Positions 52,421 to 63,784 of a stretch of 64,000 bases of DNA are shown here, one piece after another. The DNA comes from Achatina immaculata (taxonomy: Eukaryota > Mollusca > Gastropoda > Stylommatophora > Achatinidae). Under the pieces are notes generated by a model. That model was not told the DNA's origin and ran no database searches. It saw only the letters and a list, made by a program, of their open reading frames with translations. Where the stretch lies: positions 12,883,931 to 12,947,930 of the forward strand of contig CM019708.1 of NCBI GenBank assembly GCA_009760885.1, written 5' to 3'. A program made the position numbers and the translations under genes. Numbering within the stretch: the first letter of the stretch is position 1; every line of letters starts with the position of its first letter.

Positions 52421-52668
52421 ATCTTCTTCTTCTTCAGCTTTCTGAGCCATTAAGGCTCATTGCTGCAAATAAAGTTCACCTCCATTCCTCTCTGTTCCTA
52501 GTATTCTCTCTCCAGTTTGTGACACCAGTTTCTTATATATCCTCTTCTATGTTGTCTTTCCATCTCTGTCTTGGTTTACCCCTTGGTCTTGTTTCCCTCA
52601 TCTCTTGTGCATACATCATTTTTGTTTGTCTGTTCTCTTCCATTCTTTCTGCATACCCCAGCATGAAA
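52421..52668 (-). mobile_element. LINE family G 3'-end fragment G2
   Basis: Aligns over its length with 20889-21135: tcttcttcttcagc, cattaaggctcat, cattcctctctgttcctag, tatcctcttctatgttgtc, ggtttaccccttggtcttg. Same (GAA)n tail orientation. Confidence 0.8.
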
Positions 52669-52669
52669 G

Positions 52670-55150
52670 ATCCATATACAAATTTAAAATATTTTGTTTT
52701 GGTCAGGACTGGTCTTATGAAACACTGATGGGATTTTTGAGCATCATCAAGAAGTCTGCTTTCAGTTTCATATGAGCACAGATCATGATGCCTCTTCCAG
52801 ACTCTGTTCTGTTCTTTTAAATCCTGTTCTGTTATTCAACTCCATATTTTCCCCCCTTGCATGCATAAGATGAGAGCACTGACTGTTTCACCTAGTCAGG
52901 GGTTGACTTACTTACTTGTGCCCCACATTTATTTCTAGCAGTCAGCTGAGTCTGTACTTCACTTATAAAGAGTAAAGTTATGCTTGTAATAAACCTTAGT
53001 GCTCAAGTTTCTTTTAAAAGAAATCTTTCGTGTTTGTGATTGTTTGCTTTTGAAGACATTGAGTTGTTTGCTTTGAAAAATGCATGGAAACTGCAGACTT
53101 AACATTTCAGTGTCAAGAAGGACGTTCTCTGTTTAAATAAACATGCATCTTGTTCACGTGACATTTTTGTGCAGTCATGCATGAAATATAGCAAAACTTT
53201 CAGATTCTTCATGTGCTTTTTTTTTTTTTTTGCATTTTGTTTTCATTACTTGCAATAGCTTTTTTGTCCTAGGGTTGTCAGATATGCTTACTTGTAGGAC
53301 TGTAGCGTTAATTATTGTAGAGACTGGAATTGTAAAGTCGCATGTCTTTGTGTGGTATAACTCTGAAGTTGTAGAGTCAAATGTCTTTATGTGGTATCAT
53401 TTTGGAGCCATAGAGTCAGATGTCTTTGTGTAGTATCATTCTGGAGCCATAGTTACATGTCTTTGTACAGTGTCATTCTGAAGTTGTAGGGTCACATGTC
53501 TTTGTGTGGTATCTGTTCTTTATGTCCAGTGATGTCCAGTGGCAGCATTTGCTGGGATCTATGTTCCACTGTATCGTGCAACCCCTGGTATTTCAAGTCA
53601 GTTTCTCACAACACTTGGGATGTACCACTGAGATTCTTCTCTTAGCTCTCATATTGTTCTTTTTTTTCCCCCCTCCTCAAGATGTATCAAAAAATTTTGT
53701 GTGCCTTTTCAGTGTGGTTTTAATCAGTTTTGTTTCTTGTGTAGTATCAGGCTCAGAATTTTAAAACTTTCCTTTATAATATTCAGACTTAGTTCTTAAC
53801 CCTAGCAGATAACATTGTGAAATTTGTAGGGAAACATGGTTGTATGACAGGTTATGTAAAGAAAATATTCCCTTGTTTGTATCTTTTCTCTCTCCCCCCC
53901 CCCTCCCCCAGTGAACCCATTTTTTAAAAAGTCAATTCTAGGATGAAAAATGAACAATTTAACTTCCTTATCACGTTTATTGCTTTGTGTCCATTGTCAT
54001 TATGATCCATTTAAGCATTCTAGATAGGGTGTTTCTTTCGTTTTTATGAGTCATGCTTTATTTTTGCATATATCCGCAAGATGTTTTTTTTTTTTAAATT
54101 AAAGAAAAAACAAACTCAGGTTGGCTTCTTTTCCTCTTTAGGAGACAGGTACATGAGCAGTTGTTCAGGTAAAGTATTACTTTGAAAGTAGCTCTTTGTA
54201 AACCATGAGCCATGACTCAAACATCCATTGTTACTATCAGTCAGAAGCATTTATTTAAAGTTTTTTATGTAGAAATATAAAGCTCCTGATTTTTTTTTTA
54301 ACCTGTAACATGTTGTAAAGCCTCCCCCACCCCCTTTTTTGTAATAATTAAAATGCTGCTTTTGAGTAACAAGATAAATTTTGGGTTGTGGACATCATGT
54401 CAGTCATTGTATTGAGGAAGTGAGGATCAGGGTACCAGGTCTAACACAGACGTGCTACCAGCTGGGAAGTTTCATCTTTTGCTCTTCGCTTGCTTCAGCA
54501 GCTAAAATAGCTTCGGTGGCTGGGCTCCGCTACAATAAATGGGGTACATACTGAATCAAAACTTCTTCTAGGTTCAGCTATGGCTCATGAAGTTGTACAT
54601 ATTGTTTTCTGTTGAATTCATATATGTGTATGATTCAGTGTTGTATGTTAGGCACTTTTTAGCATTCAGTGTTACACGTGCTGGGTCTAGTGCAAGTTAT
54701 CTTAATTCATCCTCGGAGCAAGTGCTACATAACATTTTGTAGTACTGATTCCATTTGTAACATTTCATGTAATCAGCGATGGATAAACCACCATCCAGGT
54801 CCCTAGGTTAAACTTAGTAAGGGTCACCCCTCCCCCCCCCCCCTTTTTTTTCGATCAATAGCGGCCATCTGTTGATATATGGCTTGGTTCCCCTCTGTTG
54901 TGATCTATGCTGCCTTCATATTACACTGACCAGGCACAGCTGATACATTACCGTGAGCCTGTTTCTTTTCCACAGACTTTATTTATTTTAAAGTTTTTCG
55001 TGTAATCGTGGGATCTGTATCTGTAGTTTTCTCCCCCTCCCCCTTGATTCAACCTTTTCCTGCCCCTAGCCTGCTCATTTTAACAGGTAACCCACCAATA
55101 CATGTTAGCTTCAGTGCTGCTTGTTTGGTATGCGGAGCAGCGATAACGGT
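52670..55150. other. Noncoding, one weak tandem repeat
   Basis: T-run-rich sequence with pyrimidine tracts near 53890 and 54830. The only structure is the degenerate array at 53333-53515. Confidence 0.5.
53333..53515. repeat. Degenerate about 42-bp tandem repeat, four to five units
   Basis: Units contain catgtctttgtgtggtat and attctgaagttgtagagtc, with variants such as ggagccatagagtc. Confidence 0.8.
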
Positions 55151-55154
55151 GGTA

Positions 55155-55275
55155 CGTTTAGTGAATTGGGCGAGAGCTGGCCAGGACACTATCCCACTTC
55201 CTCGCGGTTGTCCTGATAACAGCCTGGCAAATTTGATACGGTTTGGCATGGTCTTAGCGGTGGTGGAGACTCAAA
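55155..55275. repeat. Dispersed repeat related to 42450-42575
   Basis: Ordered match to the 42.5-kb segment. It directly precedes the 41-bp array. Confidence 0.5.
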
Positions 55276-55296
55276 GATTTCGTTTTCTTATGTCCG

Positions 55297-55996
55297 TTCT
55301 GAGTCTTCAGGCAACCCCATCCGACACGATTCTCATGTTCTGAGTCTTCAGGCAACCCCATCCGACACGATTCTCATGTTCTGAGTCTTCAGGCAACCCC
55401 ATCCGACATGATTCTCATGTTCTGAGTCTTCAGGCAACCCCATCCGACACGATTCCCATGTTCTGAGTCTTCAGGCAACCCCATCCGACACGATTCCGAT
55501 GTTCTGAGTCTTCAGGCAACCCCATCCGACACGATTCCTATATTCTGAGTCTTCAGGCAACCCCATCCGACACGATTCCCATGTTCTGAGTCTTCAGGCA
55601 ACCCCATCCGACACGATTCCCATGTTCTGAGTCTTCAGGCAACCCCATCCGACACGATTCCCATGTTCTGAGTCTTCAGGCAACCCCATCCGACACGATT
55701 CCCATGTTCTGAGTCTTCGGGCAACCCCATCCGACACGATTCCCATGTTCTGAGTCTTCGGGCAACCCCATCCGACACGATTCCCATGTTCTGAGTCTTC
55801 GGGCAACCCCATCCGACACGATTCCCATGTTCTGAGTCTTCGGGCAACCCCATCCGACACGATTCCCATGTTCTGAGTCTTCAGGCAACCCCATCCGACA
55901 CGATTCCTATGTTCTGAGTCTTCAGGCAACCCCATCCGACACGATTCCCATGTTCTGAGTCTTCAGGCAACCCCATCCGACACGATTCCCATGTTT
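55297..55996. repeat. 41-bp minisatellite, 17 units
   Basis: Unit is ctgagtcttcaggcaacccc followed by atccgacacgattcccatgtt. The gagtcttc starts fall every 41 bp from 55301 to 55957. Point variants mark sub-blocks: cgggc instead of caggc in four adjacent units from about 55711, and tctcat instead of tcccat in the first units. Because 41 is not a multiple of 3 and the unit has no stop on the minus strand, long minus frames with a 41-residue period appear in every phase. Confidence 0.97.
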
Positions 55997-57002
55997 CAAA
56001 GTCATCGCGGCGTCGGCTGCTCACTACTCCTCTTCCCCAACCCCACCCCCCCCCACACACACACCAATCCCACACCAGTTCGCAGGTTTCAGGCAGGTTA
56101 GAGCAGAAACAAGTGAAAGCACCACAGTCCTACCAATCATTGCATGGCATTAAATTTATTGTTACTTGCCATAGTTCGGTGTGTAATTTAGCTGCAATTT
56201 TCATTTCATGGCGTTTGAGTGTTGCATGTCAAAGCATTGTGTTGTACTATGTCGTGACACATCGTGTTTTGTTGTTATGTTGAAATGTTTATCTTTACTT
56301 TAGTAAAAACACTCAAACATTTCAGTATAATTTAGCAACTTTTTTGTATCAAGAGCCATTGGTATAGTACATAATAATGTGTCTTCTCAATGTCTTATAT
56401 TGTGATTTCGTAATGTTGTATAACTGGGGGATCTGCCAGGATTACTTCTGTGTCCATGTCAAACTAACAATCCTTACTTAAAAAACACGACATTGACAAC
56501 CAGTATCTGACACTATAATTTTCAGTGATTGTCCAACAGTACTCGCCTTTATCACATTCTGGGGAGAGGGAAGAATGAAATGTTGGTGTTTGTGCGTGCT
56601 GGTGTGTGCGAGAAATTTATCTCCCCTTGCATTTTCTTATTCAGAGGTGTTAGATGAAGTGAGCAGAGGTCAGAAACATGGCAAGGGGTTTTCATTAGAA
56701 GTAATGGGGGTTGATAGAGTGTTATATAGTCATGTAGAAAATTACACTAACATTTCTCTTTTGAGAACTTATAGACATAGGCCGTTTATGGTGCCCAAAA
56801 TAAAACATTTGGAAATTCACAGGGTCTGCTCTAACCCCTGAAGGAGTCTTAGCTGGTTCCAGATTGAGAACCCATGTACTTGTAGAAATGTTAGATGTCA
56901 CCTGTATTTTGTGTTGGGTTGAATGGAGTGCACCTGGGGACGGAAGTGTTTTAACTGGGGTGTGGGTGAGGAAGAAAAAATAGTTCATGCATCCTGTTCC
57001 TT
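55997..57002. other. Noncoding, nothing recognised
   Basis: A C-rich stretch near 56040. A 24-bp tandem duplication (gttcatgcatcctgttcctt..) spans 56983-57030 and runs into the next ORF. Confidence 0.5.
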
Positions 57003-57233
57003 TTGTTCATGCATCCTGTTCCTTTTGTTCACGAACAAAAGAAAGTCGAGAAGTGGAAATCACTATCACAGGTTACACAAATAGAAGATGAGCGGGTTCG
57101 TGTAGCATACTGTAAGATACATGAGAAACAAAAGAGTGAAGCCATAATAGGTAGTATGTTGAGACAATGTGAAGTGCGAATGTCGCGCAGTGAGCAGAGC
57201 TTTCTAAAGAGATTAGATGCACCCCATCCTTAA
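57003..57233 (+). CDS. Hypothetical ORF, 76 codons, possible exon or gene fragment
   Basis: Contains FVHEQKKVEKWKSLSQVTQI, DERVRVAYCKIHEKQKSEA and MLRQCEVRMSRSEQSF. The composition is charged and protein-like, unlike the chance frames around it, and predicted helical. I recognise no family. The upstream part overlaps a 24-bp duplication, so the true start is uncertain. It could be a fragment of a processed or decayed gene. Confidence 0.3.
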   Translation: MFMHPVPFVHEQKKVEKWKSLSQVTQIEDERVRVAYCKIHEKQKSEAIIGSMLRQCEVRMSRSEQSFLKRLDAPHP

Positions 57234-57337
57234 ACATAACGCTTAATCTCTATAACACAGAGAGGGCTGATACTGTACAAACATTTTCAACAAAGCAGAA
57301 ATTTAAGCCATTGTTTACTTAGGATGGGTGATAATGG

Positions 57338-57355
57338 ACTTATCCTCTTTGTGTT

Positions 57356-57401
<46 letters not shown>

Positions 57402-57421
57402 CAAACACAAAGAGGATAAGT
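57338..57421. repeat. Perfect 23-bp inverted repeat around (AT)n
   Basis: acttatcctctttgtgtttg (57338 on) reappears exactly in reverse complement ending at 57421, with only TA repeats between. The whole 84 bp can fold as one long hairpin. Confidence 0.95.
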
Positions 57422-57447
57422 ATATATATACACACACATATATATAA

Positions 57448-57622
57448 TTCATTTGCATGTCCCTTGCGGAACTTTGCCTCCCTAACAGCACTCCTGTAGG
57501 CCTCTCGGTTGTGAGCAAGATGCCCTGCTGCCGATGCATCCATTTGCAGATCATCAACGATGTCTTGCCGTCTTCGCCTTGGTCTTCCTCTCTTTCTTTT
57601 TCCCATTATGTACCCTTCCAAT
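57448..57622 (-). mobile_element. LINE family C 3'-end fragment C5
   Basis: Same block as C4: catttgcatgtcccttgcgg, cctccctaacagcactcctg, tcatcaacgatgtcttg, cttggtcttcctctctttc, cccattatgtacccttccaa. The minus frame reads GKRKRGRPRRRRQDIVDDLQ. Its 3' side abuts AT repeats, not the usual GACT tail. Confidence 0.88.
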
Positions 57623-57639
57623 ATATATATATACCTTTA

Positions 57640-58855
57640 TTACACACTCTTATTTTGTGTTATAATAACACTGAAGAGAACTCGTCACCGTATGAGTCCG
57701 TTACCGTACAGCACAGTGGAGAGAGTGGGACTGGAGAAGCCTCCATTAAAAGTACTGTAGACCAGTGGTTCCCAACATTTTTACGTCCGTGGACCAATTT
57801 TCCAACAACATATAAATTGGGGACTATGAACTTATATGCAGTTTCAGATGCCGCAAACATTTAATTGTTTTTATGCAATAGATGACGCTTAATGTCGTAT
57901 TGATAAATGCACGAAACACTTGATAATGCGTGGCAGATGACTTGTGTTTCGCTGGGCACAGGCTGACAACCACTGCTTTAGCCATTAGTGGGAAGCGAGC
58001 TTCGCGAGAATAGCTAGAGTAGAATCCGAGTTCCAGTGGGATAAGCAAACACTCCGTCCAATCATTCAGATTCAACGGGTTTACTGACACCTTGCTGCCA
58101 AGTGCACAGATTTAATTACTTGTTACTGCTAGCGTTTCAAGGCCACGGCGTGGCGTAATTCTTACATTTCCATCTCACTTTTCCGCCTGTATTTAAAAGC
58201 AGCTATAAATAGAACTCTCCTCGTGTCCAAGCTGTTAAACTGCTATAAAATGTCCGATAAGGACATCAAGCATGTCTTCTTGTACATTAGTGAAAATCCA
58301 TTCCGGAAACTTCTCTAGGCATTGAGACTTGTTTTTTCTTTTTTCTTAAGGTGTTTCCGAGGGAGAGGGAGGCACATACATTTTACTCAGGTGAATTTTG
58401 TTAAAACTTCCGTATTATATACCCCCAAGATTCTTCGTGGCTGGGAGGTCAGTACATTGTCCTGTGTTTTAGGGTCTTCATTTTATTACACCCACAGCAG
58501 ATCTCCATGTTAGTTTAATATAGTCCTATTATTCTTTTCATTAAATTTTCAGCTGCTGTTGGTTAGTTGGTTACTTTTTCGTATTTAGTCACTCTTTCTC
58601 TTGGTGGCCAGTTAACAAGTCGTCGTACAAAAGGCGGTGGCGTTAGATCAGTTTATTTTGCGTTCACTTTCTCGGTAATGTGCTGTCACTAATTTTGTGT
58701 CTGTGATTATGTCTAAACTCCATCAGCACAGTTACTCCATTATAAGACGCCAAACTAAACTGTGACTTGGCTGAGAACTTTGGAAATTTCTCAACCACAT
58801 TGGCTGCAACAGTCGATTTTTAATGCTTCGTTTTTGGTTTTTTTACCCCAGTAAC
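57640..58855. other. Noncoding, TATA-like site and tiny ORF
   Basis: tataaata at 58204 is followed by a 22-codon frame, MSDKDIKHVFLYISENPFRK.., at 58250-58318. No other support for a gene. Confidence 0.35.
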
Positions 58856-58857
58856 TG

Positions 58858-59600
58858 ATATCCTGTCTTCACTGGCTAGCAAAATATGACTTGAAATTAA
58901 CAAGGACAAAACAAAAATAATGAAAATTCCCATTAATCAAAATGGAAAAATACACATAGAAGGGACAGATATTGAAGAAGTCAATCAATTTGCATACCTT
59001 GGCAGCTACGTAGACCAGGATGGTGACACCAGAAAGGAAGTTAGAATCAGAATTGCAAAAGCAGCATCGATCTTCAAGAATCTTGAGAACATATGGAATT
59101 CAAAAGCTATAAGCACAAAAACCAAGTTAAGATTATTCAATTCAAATGTAATATCCACTCTCATTTATGCATGCGAAATCTGGAAAACAACTACAGAAAT
59201 AGAAAAGAAATTAGACTCTTTTGAAAACAAATGCATAAGGAAAATACTCGACATCAAGTGGAACGAATTCATGAACAATGCAGAGATAATACAGTTGAGC
59301 AAACAACAACCAGTCTCAAGGGTGATCAGGAAAAAGGAGATGGACATATGTTGGTCACGTGATGAGAAGAAACGATCAGAGAATCCCAAAACAAGCTATC
59401 AAGTGGAACACAACAGGCCAGATAAAAAGAGGCAGACCGCGTGAAACTCTGAAGAGGACATTATAAAGAGAGGCCAAATTAACAGGCATAAAATCGCTTG
59501 ATGAGGTTGAAGGACTCGGCGAAGACAGGAAAAATTGGTGAACTACCTTGCGAGCCCGATGTGACGTTTAACGGCACGGGAAAGATATAAGATATAAGAA
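58858..59600 (+). mobile_element. LINE family B, copy B4
   Basis: 5'-truncated. A 174-codon frame at 58920-59444 has EEVNQFAYLGSYVDQDGDTR, KEVRIRIAKAASIFKNLENI, LIYACEIWKTTTEIEKKL and KCIRKILDIKWNEF. It then shifts frame in the RKKEMDICWSRDEKK region and ends in ggcacgggaaagatataag repeats. Tail units are ataag. Confidence 0.9.
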
Positions 59601-60785
59601 CTGAACTCAACTTCAGCCAGGTGTTAATTGAACTTCCCACCACAAACATGCTCTACGAATTATAATCTGAAAATGTTTATGGAATAAACAAAGGGTCAAA
59701 CTTATCAAATGCAAGTTTTTCCCCTGCCAAAGGATCATGGTTAGTAACAAAGACGCAAGGTTTAGGAAAAAACGAAATGACTATCTTTTTCTGGGGTCTG
59801 TGACTGAGTTTATATATCAGATAGTTTGTTTATACATCACTGTGACTACAGAATTACTCCGCTTAAGGCTGTCTAAGCTTTGGCTACTTTACTGAGGATA
59901 CCAATACAGGTGCAGGGTACTTTATAGCAATAGCGAGACCAGCGACTTCGGAGATAGTTCTTTAGTCTGAGAATTAACGTTATTACTGTTTCAGATCTTA
60001 TGTTTAAAACGGCCAGAGTTCTTTGCTAAACTTACTGGTCACTTATCTAAACTTGGGCTTAAAATATAAGCTCTCTGCAGAGATCGGAGATATTATACTA
60101 GAAAATGTTGTCAGACTTTGTGATCGTGGTCACTGATGTTGCCTTTCAGCATTACATCATGCTTAGGTTGTCAAGCTTTGAAAAGACCTCGTGGCGGAGG
60201 CCATGTGAGACAGGAGAGAGCGTCATCTACTTTGAACATTTTCATGTGTCATCTTAAATGTCTTTGACGATGATAGTGTCAGTATGCAGTTGTTGCCGCC
60301 ACTGCATAGTTTACCATGATGTAGTGGTCAGTACGAGATTGTTGGTGCCATTGCAAACCATGGTTTATTACTTACAGAACTTCCCTGCATGCTTTCTTCC
60401 TTCCTTGTAAATAGAGCATTCTGGCAGCAGGTGTTCATATGTTGTTGTTTTTTTCCCGGTGCCACAGGTGTAGTTTGACACTCTATCTTGTTACACATGT
60501 ATTTATCATAGTTTCTCTCTAGCGTGCTCATATGTAGGGCTTTTGATAAGTATCTAGGCCTGTTGATAAGGCACTTTCGTGTATGTTTTCCAACTTTTCA
60601 CTGATATTGTCAAGCCTAAGCCGCTGGATGGGAGTTTAAATTCTGAATTACCTGAGGATATCCCAACGTTGAAATGTGCATAGAAAAGTATGGTTGCTGC
60701 TGCTTGTGATGTTAGTATAGGTGGTGATTTTAGTGAAGTGGTTGTGTGTCATGTTTGTGAAGTTGGCGTGATAGTGTTAGTGAAG
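59601..60785. other. Noncoding, nothing recognised
   Basis: No motif seen. Confidence 0.5.
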
Positions 60786-60789
60786 TGGT

Positions 60790-61040
60790 TCAGCCAGTCA
60801 GTCATTTGCATGTCCCTTGCGGAACTTTGGCTCCGTAACAGCTCTCCTGTAGGGCTCTTGGTTTGTAAACAAGATGCCCCGCTGCTGATGCATCCATTTG
60901 CAGATTGCCAACGATGTCTTGCAGCCATCTTCGCCTTGGTCTTCCTCTCTTTCTTTTTCCTATTATGTACCCTTCCAAGATGGTCTTATCTAAATTCTCA
61001 TGACGTTTATTATTTCCAAAATATTTAAGTTTTCTCTTTT
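60790..61040 (-). mobile_element. LINE family C 3'-end fragment C6
   Basis: cagccagtcagtcatttgca, gaactttggctccgtaacag, cttggtcttcctctctttct, attatgtacccttccaagat and ttctcatgacgtttat match the 3' part of C2 and C3. It extends further 5' than C4 and C5. Confidence 0.88.
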
Positions 61041-61089
61041 TAATCCTGTGTTTTGTTTGTTTGTTTGTTTGTTTTTATTTGGAAGTGGT

Positions 61090-61640
61090 TATGTGTCATA
61101 ATATTTGTGAAGTTGGTATGGATGGTAATGTTAGTGAGGTGGTTATGCGTCGTAATTTAATTAATTTAATATGAACTGTAACGTAGTTTTTAAGTGATAA
61201 TGTTAATGAAATGAATGTTAGTGGATAATGTTAATGATGTGGGTAGTAATGTTAGTTAAGAAGTGAGTGTGGATAGTAGTATTAGTGAAGTGGGTATGGG
61301 CGGGGATGTTGATGAAGAGGGTGACCATGTATAATGTTTGCTGGTAAAGTTGGTTGCTATATTACTGCAGATGCTAGTGTACATGAGTGGTTATATAGCT
61401 TGTAGTGTTGGTGGTAATGTTGAGGAAATAAGTATGTGTGGTAATATTTGTGGTAATATTGATGAAGTGAGTTTGTTTGGTAATATCAGTGGTAATGTTG
61501 ATGAAATGAGTATTTGTGGTAATATTTTTGTGGTGATGTTAGTAGAATGATATTGTGGTATTATTTGTGGTAATGTTGATGAAATGAGCATATGTGGTAA
61601 TATTTTTGTGGTAATGTTGGTGGGATGAATATATGTAATA
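61090..61640. repeat. Degenerate GT-rich repeat region
   Basis: Irregular reiteration of gtggtaatgttgatgaaatg and related gtaatatttgtgg words over about 550 bp. Similar words start as early as 60700, where the family C fragment interrupts them. Confidence 0.8.
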
Positions 61641-62030
61641 ATGTTAATGAAGTCCTTGTGTAGTTTTTGTCGTGTGCCTTAGAAATTTTCGCTTCTATTG
61701 ACGATGAGTACAGTTATGACTGACCAGCTGAAGCAGATAAATACTTTCTAGTTATCGCCAGAAAAAAAAATTGATGAAAAACATACATATTACAGTCAAA
61801 TGTCAGTTGATCTCACTTTAATAGAAACTCGTGGTTTTTTTTTAAACAGTAATTTACGAGGTAAAGATTTACACTGTATGTATGGTAGAGTGTGACAGCA
61901 GCACACAAACATTGCTGTACTGAATATGTTACAGTTAACAGCTGGCGTGAATGCTGTTTTCAGCACTGATATTATGCAGGGGCACGCGTCCGTGAGGTTT
62001 ACGGCAGCGTTCAAGGGTAGGATCCGGCTA
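61641..62030. other. Noncoding, nothing recognised
   Basis: Up to the start of the direct repeat flanking A5. Confidence 0.5.
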
Positions 62031-62252
62031 GATATTAACACAGCATGAATCATTCAGTGATCTCATGTCCTGATTTGGAAAGACGTAAAGGGGGAGTGGG
62101 GGGGGGGGGGGGAAAGAGAGGAAACGGAGATGAGCATTGGATGTTGTGATCGTAAACTATTGTTTATTTCCCTCACCGGAGATATTCGAAGATACATGGA
62201 CAATTTTTTATTGTTGTTGTTCATTAGTCTCTTAGCTGACATTTAGGTCGCC
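62031..62252 (+). repeat. Left copy of the long direct repeat flanking LINE A5
   Basis: From gatattaacacagcatgaa to tttaggtcgc. Nearly identical to 63785-64000, with a few substitutions (ggatGttg/ggatAttg, aacGgag/aacAgag, gctgaCatt/gctgaAatt) and G-run length differences. Confidence 0.93.
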
Positions 62253-62265
62253 ATTAAGCAGACAC

Positions 62266-62267
<2 letters not shown>

Positions 62268-62309
<42 letters not shown>
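62268..62309. repeat. (AT)n microsatellite
   Basis: Pure TA run between the left direct repeat and LINE A5. Confidence 0.97.
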
Positions 62310-62311
<2 letters not shown>

Positions 62312-62339
62312 GTAGGGAGGGAAAAGAACATGAAGAATA

Positions 62340-63784
62340 ATACCATTAAAAAAAAATAAAACACCAAAAGAACTTTGCCGGATATTACAACAAATTTGGG
62401 ATCTAGAAAAAGCCCCAGAGGAGTGGAAAACTGGGCTTATAGTAAAACTACCAAAGAAGGGTGACCTCAGAGATTGCGGGAACTGGAGAGGCATTGGCCT
62501 ACTGCCACTCACCAGTAAAGTATTTTGCAGAATAATCATCAGCAGAATTGTACCAACACTTGAGGAAAAACTTTGGAAAGAGCAGGCAGGATTTAGGAAA
62601 GGAAGAGCATGCATAGACCACATATTTGTACTTAGACAAATATTAGAACAGACAAATGAGTGGCATAGCACAACATATGCATTATTCATAGATTTTGAGA
62701 AAGCCTTTGACAGTGTCAACAGAGATGCACTGTGGAAAATCCTAAGATGGCAATGCCTCCCCCATAAAATAGTTAATGTAATAAAAGCCCTATACGAGGG
62801 TTTTCAGTGCAAAGTTATCTGTGGAGAACATACCTCCAGCATCTTTAGGGTACAAACAGGAGTGAAGCAGGGATGTGTACTATCACCAACATTATTTATC
62901 TTGGCAGTAGACTGGTTAATGAAGGAGGCAACATCAGACAAACGCAGAGGATTACAATGGACCCTTGACACAGTGCTGGAGGACCTTGACTTTGCGGACG
63001 ACATTTGTCTGTTATCAAGCAGTCACAAAGATATGCAAGAGAAAATAAACAAGCTAACTCAGAATGCAAATAACATAGGACTAAAGATCAACGTAGGAAA
63101 GACAAAGTTAATGAAACAAAATGTGAACAACAGAAATGTACTCAGAGTAGATAACAAGTTAGTGGAGGAGGTCAACGAATTTGTATACCTTGGCAGCAGA
63201 GTAGTAGAAAATGGAGACAGCACAGAGGACGTCAACAGCAGACTTACTAGAGCAAACCAGGCTTTTGCAATGCTGCAGATTATATGGAAATAAAAAAAAC
63301 TAAGCATAAATATGAAAATCAGGATATTTAAGAGTAATGTTCTAAGTGTACTACTCTATGGAAGTGAATGCTGGAAAATCACCAAAACCATAGAAAACAA
63401 GTTGAATTCTTTCCAGACTAAATGTTTACGAAGAATTAGAAAAATATTTTGGCCAAACACCATAAGAAATAACATCTTATTCGCAGAAATGCAGATGAAA
63501 CCACTGACAACAATTATTGAGGAAAGACGCTGGCGATGGTTGGGACATGTGCTCCGAATGACTGACAACTCACTACCAAAAATAGCACTAAGATGGACAC
63601 CACAGGGGAGCAGAAGTAAGGGTAGACCAAAAGAGACATGGAGAAGAACAACAGAAAGGATGTTGAGCAATAGAGGGCTCACCTGGGCGAGAGCAGAAAA
63701 AAAGGCGAAGGACAGGCGTTTGTGGAAAACCCTTGCGGAAGCCCTATGTGCCCTGGGCACTTAAGGTTCAGAGAGAAAGAGAGA
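62340..63784 (+). mobile_element. LINE family A, copy A5
   Basis: Longest family A copy. It has kinwdleKAPEEWKTGLIVKLPKK-type sequence at 62390-62460, FRKGRACIDHIF, DFEKAFDSVNRDALW, KQGCVLSPTLFILAVDW, DLDFADDICLLSSSHKD and EFVYLGSRVVENGD. It stops after MLQIIWK at 63293, resumes at 63312 through RRWRWLGHVLRMTDN and ends CALGT. The tail is ggttcagagagaaagagag. The endonuclease is missing, so it is 5'-truncated. Confidence 0.92.

Noticed and set aside
55297..55996. Long minus-strand proteins with a 41-residue period
   Set aside because: They come from a stop-free 41-bp tandem unit and appear in all phases; no start context or family.
58204..58318. TATA-like box followed by a 22-codon ORF
   Set aside because: AT-rich context makes such sites common; no further exon or motif.
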